From assembly GCA_001724855.1 (NCBI GenBank), contig MEED01000039.1:1-55562 (forward strand): a stretch of DNA of 55,562 nt, read 5' to 3'. This document shows positions 36,349 through 45,157 of the stretch, piece after piece (the stretch's first letter is position 1; the number at the start of each line of letters is the position of its first letter). This DNA comes from Lautropia sp. SCN 69-89. GTDB lineage: Bacteria; Pseudomonadota; Gammaproteobacteria; Burkholderiales; Burkholderiaceae_E. The translations under genes were made by a program, and so were the position numbers. Below the pieces are notes generated by a model, which saw only the letters and a program-made list of their open reading frames with translations, ran no database searches and had not been told where the DNA came from.

Positions 36349-38366
36349 ATGCCCGCGCATTCGAGTGCGAACCTGCGAACGCTGGCCTTCGTCGGCCATG
36401 CCGGCGTCGGAAAGACCACGCTGATCGAAGCGCTGCTCGCGACGAGCGGCATGCTCACCAGCGCGACCCGCTCGAGAAGGAACATGGTCATTCGCTGAAG
36501 GTGTCCTGCGCGCATTTCGAGCGCGACGGCGTGCGCGTGCACCTGCTCGACACGCCGGGATACCCCGATTTCTCCGGTCGCGCGATGACCGCGCTCGACG
36601 CGGTCGAGTCGGTCGCGATCGTCGTCAACGCGCAGCACGGCGTCGAGCTGTCGGCTGCGCGCATGGCGCTTTGGGCGCAGACGCGCCGCCTCTGCCGCTT
36701 CATCGTCGTCAACCGCATCGACGCCGAGGGCGTCGACCTGCCGGCGCGCGTCGAAGACTTGCGCGCCGCATTCGGCCAGGAGTGCCTGCCGGTGAACCTG
36801 CCCACCGAAGGCGGACATGGCGTGGCCGACTGCTTCTTCGTGCCGTCGGGCGCGGCCACCGATTTCGGCAGCGTCGAGCAGGCGCATCGCGCGCTGGTCG
36901 AACAGGTGGTCGAGGTCGACGACGCGCTCACCGAGCGCTACCTGTCCGGCGAGGACATCGACGCACAGGCGCTGCACGACGCGTTCGAGCGGGCGCTGCG
37001 CGAAGGGCACATCGTGCCGATCCTGTTCACGTCGGCGCGCACCGGCGCCGGCGTCGCCGAGCTGATCGACTTCATCGTGCGGCTCGCGCCGAGTCCGGCC
37101 GAGGGCAATCCGCCGCTGTTCGAGCGCTGGCCCGCGGGCGATCGCGAGCGCGCCGAGCCGTTCGTCGCCACGCGCAGCCCCTCGGACCACGTGCTCGCTC
37201 ACGTGTTCAAGGTCGAGATCGACCCCTACGTCGGCCGCATCGGCGTGGTTCGGGTGCACCAGGGCACGCTCACCCCCGACACGCTGCTCTACGTCGGCGA
37301 AGGTCGCAAGGCGGTCAAGGCCGGCACGCCGATGCTGCTGCAGGGGCGCGAGACGCGCTCGCTGTCGGCCGCCGGGCCGGGCGAGATCTGCGCGCTGTCG
37401 AAGATCGACGAACTGGCCTACGACGCGGTGCTGCACGACGCCCCCGAAGACGCCGCGATCCACTTCCGGCCACTGCCGCTGCCGCACGCGGTCTACGGGC
37501 TGGCAGTGCGCGTGAAGCGACGCGGCGACGAGCAGAAACTCGCCGAGGTGCTGCAACGCATGACTTCCGAAGATCCGAGCCTGGGCGTCGAGCACGATCC
37601 GGTCACGCACGAGGCGGTGATCCGCGGCCTGGGCGAGCTGCACGTCGGCCGCGTGCTCGAGCGCATCCGTGCGCAGTACAAGCTCGAGGTCGACTCGCAT
37701 CCGCCGACGATTCCGTATCGCGAGACGATCGCCGCGGCTGCCGAAGGCCATCACCGCCACAAGAAGCAGAGCGGCGGTGCCGGCCAGTTCGGCGAGGTGT
37801 TCCTGCGCATCGCGCCGCTGGCACGCGGCGAGGGTTTCCGGTTCGTCGACGAAGTCAAGGGCGGCGTGATTCCGAGCGTTTTCATTCCCGCCGTCGAAAA
37901 GGGCGTGCGGCAGGCGCTGGCCGGCGGTGCGGTCGCCGGATTCCCGGTACACGACGTCCAGGTCACCGTTTACGACGGCAAGACGCATCCGGTGGACGGC
38001 AAGGAAATCGCCTTCGTCACCGCCGGCCGCAAGGCATTCCTCGATGCCGCAGCCAGGGCGCGACCGATCGTGCTCGAGCCGATCGTCTCGCTCGAGCTCG
38101 TCATTCCCCAGGAAGCGATCGGCGCGGTCTCGGGCGAGCTGTCGGCGCGCCGCGGCCAGGTGTCCGGCAGCGGCGCCGCGCGCGCCGGCATGGCGATGCT
38201 GCGCGGGCGCGCGCCGCTGGCCGAACTGTCCGACTTCCAGGGTCGCCTGAAGGCGATCACCGGGGGGCAGGGCAGCTACTCGCTCGAACTGCTCGGATAC
38301 GAGGAAGCGCCGCCGAACGTGCAAAGCCGGCTGCGCGCCGCGTGGCGACCGCGCGAAGAGGAGTGA
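36349..38366 (+). pseudogene. fusA: Elongation factor G paralogue, interrupted by a short deletion
   Basis: The protein begins with a P-loop (AFVGHAGVGKTTLIEALL) but the frame ends at 36498. From 36465 another frame carries on with DPLEKEHGHSL and reads as EF-G to 38366: G3 DTPG, G4 NRID, then domains II to V ending in LLGYEEAPPNVQ. Compared with EF-G, about a dozen residues of switch I (the G-x-V-x-x-G-T-T-x-x-D-F segment) are missing between TSA and DPLEKE, and the loss shifts the frame. Restored length would be about 684 residues. The sequence is divergent from the main translation factor, so it is a second, FusA2-type copy. As written it lacks a working GTPase switch. Confidence 0.8.
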
Positions 38367-38424
38367 CCGGGGTGCCCCGAAACCCGCAGCAGTCGCTGCG
38401 CCGCTCGAAGCGCCCGAGTCGGGT

Positions 38425-39558
38425 TCAGCTGCGCAACCGGGCCGGCCCGAGCGCTGCCTCGCCGAGACCCAGGTCGAGCAGCCGCCCGGGCAGCGGGCGG
38501 CCCCGCACCAGCGCCGCGCACGCCTCGCCCATCGCGGGCGAGCTCTGGATGCCGTAGCCGCCCTGCCCCGCGCACCAGAAGAAGCCCGGCACTCGCGGAT
38601 CGAAGCCGCCGACCAGGCCGCCGTCGGCGGCAAAGGTGCGCAGCCCCGCCCAGACGTGCGTCGGACGCCGGATGCTCAGCGTCGTGAAACGCTCGATGCG
38701 GTCGATGCCGGTGGCGACGTCGAGCTCTTCGGCGACCACGTCGTGCGGCGCGACCGGATCGGCGTTCGCCGGCGAACCGAGCAGCATGGCGGCGTCGGGC
38801 TTCACGTAGAACGATTCGTCGACCGCGATGAACGACGGCAGCCGGCGCACGTCCAGTGCCTCGGGCGGACGAAACAGGAACGCGCTGCGCCGCTTCGGCT
38901 GCAAACCCAGCGGCGCGACGCCCGCCAGCGCCGCGACCGCGTCGGCCCACGCGCCTGCGGCATCGACCAGCACCGGCGCGTGCCAGCGACGCATCCCGTC
39001 GCCGACCACCCAGTCGGCGCCTTCGCGCTCGATCGCGCGCCCGTCGACGCCGCATTCGACCGCCCCACCGTGCGCGCGCACGCCGCGCAGGAAGCCTTGC
39101 AGCAGCGCGCTCACGTCGATGTCGAATGCGTCGGGCTCCAGCACGCCGCCGGCGACCACGTCTTCGCGCAGCACCGGCACCTGCTCGCGGGCCTGTCGCG
39201 CATCGAGCCGGATCGCCTCGATGCCCAGCGCGCGCACCGAGTCGTGGTGGCGCTCGAGCAGTTCGCGCTGCGCGCTCGTGCCGATGGTGAGCGCGCCGCG
39301 CGGCGACAGGATCGGCGAGGCGGCGAACCCGGTTGGCGGGCTCGACAGGAAATCGCGGCTGGCCAGCGTCAGCGCCCTGACCTGCGCCGGCCCGTAGCTC
39401 GGCAGGTAGAGCGCGGCCGAGCGGCCGCTCGCGTGGTAACCGGGTTGCGTCTCGCGCTCCAGGACGACGACGCGCCCGTGCGGCGCGAGCCAGTACGCGA
39501 GCGAGGCCCCGGCGATGCCGGCGCCGACCACGATCCAGTCACATCCGGTCGCTTGCAT
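38425..39558 (-). CDS. FAD-dependent amine/amino-acid oxidoreductase (DAO family)
   Basis: 377 residues. FAD-binding motif IVVGAGIAGASLAYWLAPHG at the N terminus, and near the C terminus PGFFWCAGQGGYGIQSSPAMG, the GxGxxG-containing closing motif of glycine/D-amino-acid oxidases. YHASGRSAALYLPSYG after the Rossmann strand is characteristic of this subgroup. It probably oxidises an amino acid, N-methyl compound or 2-hydroxy acid; the substrate is unknown. It is divergent from argE and converges on the EF-G paralogue. Confidence 0.85.
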   Translation of the reverse strand: MQATGCDWIVVGAGIAGASLAYWLAPHGRVVVLERETQPGYHASGRSAALYLPSYGPAQVRALTLASRDFLSSPPTGFAASPILSPRGALTIGTSAQRELLERHHDSVRALGIEAIRLDARQAREQVPVLREDVVAGGVLEPDAFDIDVSALLQGFLRGVRAHGGAVECGVDGRAIEREGADWVVGDGMRRWHAPVLVDAAGAWADAVAALAGVAPLGLQPKRRSAFLFRPPEALDVRRLPSFIAVDESFYVKPDAAMLLGSPANADPVAPHDVVAEELDVATGIDRIERFTTLSIRRPTHVWAGLRTFAADGGLVGGFDPRVPGFFWCAGQGGYGIQSSPAMGEACAALVRGRPLPGRLLDLGLGEAALGPARLRS

Positions 39559-39702
39559 CGGGCGATTCCTTCGGTTCGCGGCCACGGGACCGCGTAGCGC
39601 CGACACTGTACTGCGGACGGCGACCGCTTTCCGGTATCTTCGGTGGACAACCAGGGCCTGTTCGCACTACGAACGACCTCTCGTGAGCCCGGAGCCGCCG
39701 AC

Positions 39703-40878
39703 ATGGACATTGCCGCAGTCATCGAAACCCTCGGCCGACTGGTCGCCTTCGACACCGTGAGTTCGCGGCCGAACGTCGCGCTGATCGACTGGGCTGCGGA
39801 GCGGCTGCAGGCCTGCGGCGCACGCACGCAGGTGCAGCACGGCGACGAACCGGGAAAGGCCAACCTGTTCGCGACCATCGGCCCCGAGGATCGCCCCGGC
39901 CTGATGCTGTCGGGCCATTCCGACGTGGTGCCCGTGGCCGGCCAGGCGTGGAGTTCCGACCCGTTCACGCTGACCGGGCGCGACGGCCGGCTGTACGCGC
40001 GCGGCTCGGCCGACATGAAGGGGTTCATCGCCTGCGTTCTCGAGGCGGCGCCGCGCTTCGCGCGCGCGGGACTGCGCATGCCGGTGCACGTCGCGCTGTC
40101 GTACAACGAGGAAACGAACATGCGCGGCATGCGGCAGCTGGTGTCGCAGATGGCGGCCGCGCCGGTGCGGCCGGCGGCGTGCATCATCGGCGAGCCCACG
40201 TCGATGCAGGTGGTCATCGCGAACAAGGGATCGGCCGGCTATCGCGTAAAGGTACGCGGCCATTCGGTGCATTCGTCGCTGCGCGACCAGGGCGTGTCGG
40301 CAGTGGAATGCGCGGCCGAGATCATCGTCTTCGCCAACGCGCTGCAAAAGCGGCTGAACGCGGCGGCGCGCCACGACGGCTTCGAGTTTCCGCACACCAG
40401 CGTGCACGTCGGGCGCATCGAGGGTGGCACCGCGCACAACATCACCGCGAAGGACTGCGAATTCCTGCTCGAAATCCGCACGCTGCCCGGCACGCGCTCG
40501 GCCGACGTGCTGGGTGAGATCCGCGCGCATTGCGACGACGTGCTCCTGCCCGCGATGCGCGCGATCTCGGCCGATTCGGCGATCGCGTTCGAGGAGATCT
40601 TCGACACGCCGGCGCTCGACGAGCGCGGCAACGTCTACCTGGCGCAGGCCATCATGCCGCTGTGCGGCCACGTGTCGGCGGGCCGCGTGAGCTTCGGCAC
40701 CGAGGCCGGCATCCTGCAGGAAATCGGCGTGCCCACCATCGTCTGCGGCCCGGGGGAAATCCGCGTGGCGCACCAGCCCGACGAATACGTCGAGGTCGCG
40801 CAACTCGAAGCGTGCAGCCGCTTCCTCGACGTACTCGGCGAACGCCTCGCGCGGGGCGAGCTTCCGCTGGGGCGTTGA
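39703..40878 (+). CDS. argE: Acetylornithine deacetylase
   Basis: 391 residues of the M20 metallopeptidase family. Metal ligands are readable in LSGHSDVVPV (His, Asp), RGSADMKGF (Asp), YNEETNMRGM (catalytic Glu and Glu ligand), IIGEPTSM (Glu) and, at the C terminus, GPGEIRVAHQPDEYV (His). The YNEET and the GEPTSM segments fit ArgE rather than DapE. It removes acetate from N-acetylornithine in arginine synthesis. No other arg gene is nearby. The start at 39703 gives the family N terminus MDIAAVIETLGRLV. Confidence 0.88.
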   Translation: MDIAAVIETLGRLVAFDTVSSRPNVALIDWAAERLQACGARTQVQHGDEPGKANLFATIGPEDRPGLMLSGHSDVVPVAGQAWSSDPFTLTGRDGRLYARGSADMKGFIACVLEAAPRFARAGLRMPVHVALSYNEETNMRGMRQLVSQMAAAPVRPAACIIGEPTSMQVVIANKGSAGYRVKVRGHSVHSSLRDQGVSAVECAAEIIVFANALQKRLNAAARHDGFEFPHTSVHVGRIEGGTAHNITAKDCEFLLEIRTLPGTRSADVLGEIRAHCDDVLLPAMRAISADSAIAFEEIFDTPALDERGNVYLAQAIMPLCGHVSAGRVSFGTEAGILQEIGVPTIVCGPGEIRVAHQPDEYVEVAQLEACSRFLDVLGERLARGELPLGR

Positions 40879-40958
40879 GCGGCGCAGCCGCGTGGCTGTG
40901 CGACAATTCCCGCTATTCCGGAATCCTTTCGCCGCGCCTCGCCGGCCGGCTCCCGCCG

Positions 40959-42323
40959 ATGCTTCTTTGGGTATCCATCGCCGTCGCCACGCTCGTGGCG
41001 ACCGCCGCCATCGTCTGGCCGCTGCTGTCGTCGCGCTCGCCGGTGCAGGCCGATGCGCATGACGACGATCGTCGCCGCCTCGCGGTCTTTCGCGACCGCA
41101 GGAACGAGATCGAGCGCGAGCGCGCGGCCGGGCGTCTGAGCGACGCGGACGCCGCGCAGGCGCAGGCCGACCTGCTGCGCCAGGTTGCCGAAGACCTTCC
41201 CGAGGCGGCTGCCGCATCGGGCGGCGCGGCCACGGGCTCCGCAGCAACCCGAGGCTCCGTAGCTGCCACTGGCGCGCGCGACGCCGTGGCCGGCGGCGCT
41301 ACAGCTGCATCGGGGCGCGCGGTCACGCTGGTTGCGCTGGCACTCGCGCTGCTCGTGCCGCTGATCGCGGTGGGCGTCTACCACCGGGTCGGCGCGCCCG
41401 ATCTCGCGAGTCTCGACCTGCGCGCCGGCCATCCGCCGGTCGATGCCGGCGACATCGACAAACTGATCGCCGGCATCGAGCAGCGCACGCGCGAGCGCCC
41501 CGACGACGGCGAAGCCTGGGCGATGCTCGCCGAGGCGCGCAGGATGCAGGGTCGCCACGCGGAGGCGCTGGCCGCGTTCGAGCAGGCGGTCCGCCTGATG
41601 CCGGCCGACGCACGCCTGCTTGCCGACTATGCCGAATCGGCGGCGGTGCTCGCCAGGGGCGATTTCACCGGCCTGCCCACCGAGTTGCTCGAGCGCGCGC
41701 TCGCCGCGAACCCCGACGAGCCCAAGGCGATCGCGTTGATGGGCGCGGCGCAGTACCGGCTCGGCAATCTCGAAGCCGCGCGCGGCTACCTGAAGAAGCT
41801 GCACGAAAGCCTGCCCGCCGGCTCCGACGATGCCGCACAGATCGGCCAGGTGCTCGCGCGCATCGACTCCGAGCTCGCGCAGCGCGGCGCCGCACCTTCG
41901 ACCGGCAGCAGCCCCGCGCCCGGCGCAGCCGCAGGCGGCGGAGCGAAACCGCCGGCCGCACCGGCCGCAGCGGCTGCCTCCAGCGTCACCGGCACCGTCT
42001 CCATCGACGCCAGCCTCGCCGACCGGGTGCGCGCCGGCGACACGCTCTACGTGATCGCCCGCCAGGCCGGCGGCCCGCCGATCCCGATCGCCGCGGTGCG
42101 CGAAGCGAACGCACGACTGCCGATGAACTTCACGATCAGCGACGCCGACGCGATGGATCCGTCGCGGCGGCTCTCGTCGGCCGGGTCGCTGGTGCTCGAG
42201 GCGCGGCTCAGCCGCAGCGGCAACGCGATGCGCCAGCCCGGCGACCTCTACGGGCAGCGCGCCGGTGTCGCACCCGGCCAGCGCGACGTGGCGATCGTCA
42301 TCGATCGCGTGGTCACGCCTTGA
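40959..42323 (+). CDS. ccmI: Cytochrome c biogenesis protein CcmI
   Basis: 454 residues. Two N-terminal helices (about 2-24 and 120-142) flank a cytoplasmic loop with a charged coiled stretch (RRRLAVFRDRRNEIERER). A periplasmic TPR region follows (about 160-300, for example AWAMLAEARRMQGRHAEALA). After a Pro/Ala linker there is a C-terminal beta domain (TGTVSIDASLADRVRAGDTL, about 345-454) of the CycH type. CcmI holds apocytochrome c for the heme ligation complex. It is first in the ccm cluster here, while it is more often last. The downstream ccmA start overlaps its stop. Confidence 0.88.
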   Translation: MLLWVSIAVATLVATAAIVWPLLSSRSPVQADAHDDDRRRLAVFRDRRNEIERERAAGRLSDADAAQAQADLLRQVAEDLPEAAAASGGAATGSAATRGSVAATGARDAVAGGATAASGRAVTLVALALALLVPLIAVGVYHRVGAPDLASLDLRAGHPPVDAGDIDKLIAGIEQRTRERPDDGEAWAMLAEARRMQGRHAEALAAFEQAVRLMPADARLLADYAESAAVLARGDFTGLPTELLERALAANPDEPKAIALMGAAQYRLGNLEAARGYLKKLHESLPAGSDDAAQIGQVLARIDSELAQRGAAPSTGSSPAPGAAAGGGAKPPAAPAAAAASSVTGTVSIDASLADRVRAGDTLYVIARQAGGPPIPIAAVREANARLPMNFTISDADAMDPSRRLSSAGSLVLEARLSRSGNAMRQPGDLYGQRAGVAPGQRDVAIVIDRVVTP

Positions 42324-42967
42324 GCGGCCAGCCGGGCTTCGACGGACTCGAGGTCCGCGCGCTGGCGTGCGCAGCGGGCTATCGCACGCTGTTCGCCGGG
42401 CTCGAACTGCGCGTGCCGCGGGCGCGCTGGATGATGCTGGTCGGTCCCAACGGCAGCGGCAAGTCGACGCTGTTGCGCGCCGTCGCCGGACTCGCGCGCC
42501 CGGTGGCCGGCGAAATCCTGTGGCGCGGCGCGGTTCGCCGGGCCGATTCCCCCGAGTGGCGCGCCGACTGCCTCTACCAGGGGCACGCCAGCGGCTGGAA
42601 GGACGGCCTCGAAGCGCGCGAGAACCTGGTACTGCAGGCAGCGCTCGACGGCCTCGACCAAGATTCCGCACGCATCGACGCGCAGCTGGCCCGCGTCGGA
42701 CTCGAACGCCAGGCGCCGCTGCCGTTCGTGCGGCTGTCGGCCGGCCAGCGCCGCCGGCTCTCGCTGGCGCGCCTGGCGCTGTCCAACCGGCCGCTGTGGC
42801 TGCTCGACGAGCCGGGCACCGCGCTCGACGTGGCCGGGCTGCAGACGCTCGCCGCATTGCTCGACGAGCACCTGGAACGCGGCGGACTGGCGCTCGTCGC
42901 CACGCACCAGCCGCTGCCCTGTGCGCAGCCGCCGCTCGTGCTCGACCTGGGCGAAGCGCGGTCATGA
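42320..42967 (+). CDS. ccmA: Cytochrome c maturation ABC transporter ATP-binding protein CcmA
   Basis: 215 residues. Walker A VGPNGSGKSTLL, signature VRLSAGQRRRLSLARL, Walker B PLWLLDEPGTALD and the H-loop VATHQPL are all present. With CcmB it uses ATP to release heme-loaded CcmE from CcmC. The start is a TTG at 42320 overlapping the ccmI stop (TTGA); no ATG exists before the Walker A region. Confidence 0.93.
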   Translation: MSGQPGFDGLEVRALACAAGYRTLFAGLELRVPRARWMMLVGPNGSGKSTLLRAVAGLARPVAGEILWRGAVRRADSPEWRADCLYQGHASGWKDGLEARENLVLQAALDGLDQDSARIDAQLARVGLERQAPLPFVRLSAGQRRRLSLARLALSNRPLWLLDEPGTALDVAGLQTLAALLDEHLERGGLALVATHQPLPCAQPPLVLDLGEARS

Positions 42968-43656
42968 GACAGCAGGCCGCCGCCGGGGCATTCGCCGCGC
43001 TAGCGTGGGCGTGCCGGCGCGACCTGCGCCTGGCCATGCGCTCGCGCGCCGAGCTCGCGGTGATCCTCGTGTTCTTCCTGCTGGTGACGAGCCTGTTTCC
43101 GCTGGCGGTCAGTCCCGATCCGCAGCTGCTGCGCGCGATCGCGCCCGGCATCGCCTGGGTCGCTGCGCTGCTGGCCAGCCTGCTCGGGCTGTCGCGGCTG
43201 TTCGCCGCCGACCACGGCGACGGCACGCTCGAACAGATGGTGCTCGCGCCCGCGCCGTTGCAGGCACTGGTCGCCGGCAAGGTACTCGCGCACTGGCTCG
43301 CCACCGGCGTGCCGCTGGTCCTGCTGTCGCCGGTGGCGGGGCTGCAGTTCGGCCTGCCCGCCGACGCGATCGCAGTGCTGGCAGCGTCGCTCGCAATCGG
43401 CACGCCGATCCTGTCCTGGCTCGGAGCGGTGGCTGCGGCGCTGACCCTGGGCGCACGCGGCGGCTCGTCGCTGCTGGCGCTGCTGGTGCTGCCGCTGGCC
43501 GTCCCGGTGCTGATTTTCGGCGCCGGAGCGGTCGAGTCGTTCACCTCGGGCCTGGGCGCCGACGCGCACTTTTCGCTGCTCGGCGCCGGCTTGATCGTCG
43601 CGTGGGTATTGGGTCCGGCTGCCACCGCGTTAGCGGTTAGAATCGCCCACGAATGA
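42964..43656 (+). CDS. ccmB: Heme exporter membrane protein CcmB
   Basis: 230 residues with six membrane helices (for example ELAVILVFFLLVTSLFPLAV and LLALLVLPLAVPVLIFGAGA). The early segment RRDLRLAMRSRAELAVILVFF and DGTLEQMVLAPAPLQALVAGK are family hallmarks. It pairs with CcmA. The ATG overlaps the ccmA stop (ATGA). Confidence 0.93.
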   Translation: MRQQAAAGAFAALAWACRRDLRLAMRSRAELAVILVFFLLVTSLFPLAVSPDPQLLRAIAPGIAWVAALLASLLGLSRLFAADHGDGTLEQMVLAPAPLQALVAGKVLAHWLATGVPLVLLSPVAGLQFGLPADAIAVLAASLAIGTPILSWLGAVAAALTLGARGGSSLLALLVLPLAVPVLIFGAGAVESFTSGLGADAHFSLLGAGLIVAWVLGPAATALAVRIAHE

Positions 43657-44447
43657 GCACTCCGTCGTCCAGCACCGGCAGCATCTGGTTCCGGTACGCG
43701 TCGCCTGCCAGCTTCTACCCGCTGGCCGGCAGGCTGATCCCGTGGTTCGGCGTCGCTGCCGCGATCCTCGCGGCGGCCGGCCTCTACGTCGGCTTCCTCG
43801 TCGCGCCCACCGACTGGCAGCAGGGCGAAGCCTACCGGATCATCTTCATCCACGTGCCTGCCGCCTGGATGGCGATGTTCGCCTACCTGGTCATGGCGTT
43901 CTGGTGCGCGATCTCGCTCGCGTTCAACACGCGGCTCTCGGCGATGATGGCGCAGGCGCTCGCGCCCACCGGCGCGATGTTCGCGTTCGTCTCGCTGTGG
44001 ACCGGCGCCTTCTGGGGCCGCCCCACCTGGGGCACCTACTGGGTCTGGGACGCGCGGCTCACGTCCACGCTGATCCTGCTGTTCCTGTACCTCGGCTTCA
44101 TCGCGCTGCGCGCCTCGATCGACGATCCGCGCCGCGCCGACCGTGCCGCGGCGCTGCTCGCGCTGGTGGGCGCGATCAACGTGCCGATCATCTACTTCTC
44201 GGTGCGCTGGTGGAACACGCTGCACCAGGGCTCGTCGATCTCGATGACGGCGGCGCCGAAGATGGCGCACACGATGCTCACCGCAATGCTGCTGATGTCG
44301 CTGGCGGCCTGGGCCTATACGATCGCGGTCGCGCTCTACCGGGTGCGCAGCATCATCATCGAGCGCGAAGCGCTCAGCGGCTGGGTCGGCGAACTCGAAA
44401 GGCCGGGCGACACCACCCCGACCATGGCCGGAGCAGCCACGCGATGA
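43653..44447 (+). CDS. ccmC: Heme exporter/handling protein CcmC
   Basis: 264 residues with six membrane helices. The tryptophan-rich heme loop reads [13 protein letters not shown], preceded by WTGAFWGRP; heme-ligand His residues lie in IFIHVPAAW and in [11 protein letters not shown]. CcmC loads heme onto CcmE. The start overlaps the ccmB stop (ATGA), and its stop overlaps ccmD. Confidence 0.94.
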   Translation: MSTPSSSTGSIWFRYASPASFYPLAGRLIPWFGVAAAILAAAGLYVGFLVAPTDWQQGEAYRIIFIHVPAAWMAMFAYLVMAFWCAISLAFNTRLSAMMAQALAPTGAMFAFVSLWTGAFWGRPTWGTYWVWDARLTSTLILLFLYLGFIALRASIDDPRRADRAAALLALVGAINVPIIYFSVRWWNTLHQGSSISMTAAPKMAHTMLTAMLLMSLAAWAYTIAVALYRVRSIIIEREALSGWVGELERPGDTTPTMAGAATR

Positions 44448-44635
44448 GCGAATGGCTCGCGATGGGCGGCTACGGGTTCTACGTCTGGAACTCGTACGGA
44501 ATGCTGGCGATCGCGTTGATCGTCGAACTCGCCTGGCTGCGCCGTCATCGGCGCGAGAGCTGGCGGCGCGCGGCCGCGATGCGCGCCGAGCGGTCGATGG
44601 CGGCAGCGGCACGCCCCGGAGGCACGGATCGATGA
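44444..44635 (+). CDS. ccmD: Heme exporter protein CcmD
   Basis: 63 residues with one membrane helix ([20 protein letters not shown]) and a basic cytoplasmic tail ([10 protein letters not shown]), typical of CcmD. It helps release holo-CcmE from the CcmABC complex. ATG and stop overlap the genes on both sides. Confidence 0.9.
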   Translation: MSEWLAMGGYGFYVWNSYGMLAIALIVELAWLRRHRRESWRRAAAMRAERSMAAAARPGGTDR

Positions 44636-45099
44636 AACCGCGTCACAAGCGCATGTTGTGGATCGTAGCGGGGCTCGGCGCGCTGGCGGTGGCCGCGACG
44701 CTGGTCCTGAACGCGTTCCGCAGCAACCTGGTCTTCTTCTACACGCCCACGCAGATTGCCGACGGCGAAGCACCGAAGGGCAAGGCGTTTCGCATCGGCG
44801 GACTGGTGGTGCCCGAGAGCGTCACCCGCGTCGGCGACGGCACCACCGTCACCTTCCGCGTGACCGACAACGCGAAGACGATCCAGGTCGCCTACACCGG
44901 CATCCTGCCCGACCTGTTCCGGGAAGGGCGCGGCGTGGTCGCGCAGGGCACACTCGGGCACGACGGCACCTTCAAGGCGCGCGAAGTACTGGCCAAGCAC
45001 GACGAGAACTACATGCCGCCCGAGGCCGCCGAGGCGCTCAAGCGCGCCGGGCATCCGGTGGGCGCGCCGGCGCAGTTCGAGCAGGCACCGAAGCGGTGA
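44632..45099 (+). CDS. ccmE: Cytochrome c maturation protein CcmE (periplasmic heme chaperone)
   Basis: 155 residues: an N-terminal anchor helix (about 8-27) and an OB-fold. The covalent heme His is His123 with Tyr127 in [13 protein letters not shown], the same spacing as His130/Tyr134 in Escherichia coli. [12 protein letters not shown] and [18 protein letters not shown] are conserved family blocks. Confidence 0.95.
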   Translation: MKPRHKRMLWIVAGLGALAVAATLVLNAFRSNLVFFYTPTQIADGEAPKGKAFRIGGLVVPESVTRVGDGTTVTFRVTDNAKTIQVAYTGILPDLFREGRGVVAQGTLGHDGTFKAREVLAKHDENYMPPEAAEALKRAGHPVGAPAQFEQAPKR

Positions 45100-45157
45100 G
45101 CCATCACGGCAATGCACGGCCGGCGCATCGGCCGACGAACACGGCACGGAGGCGGAC

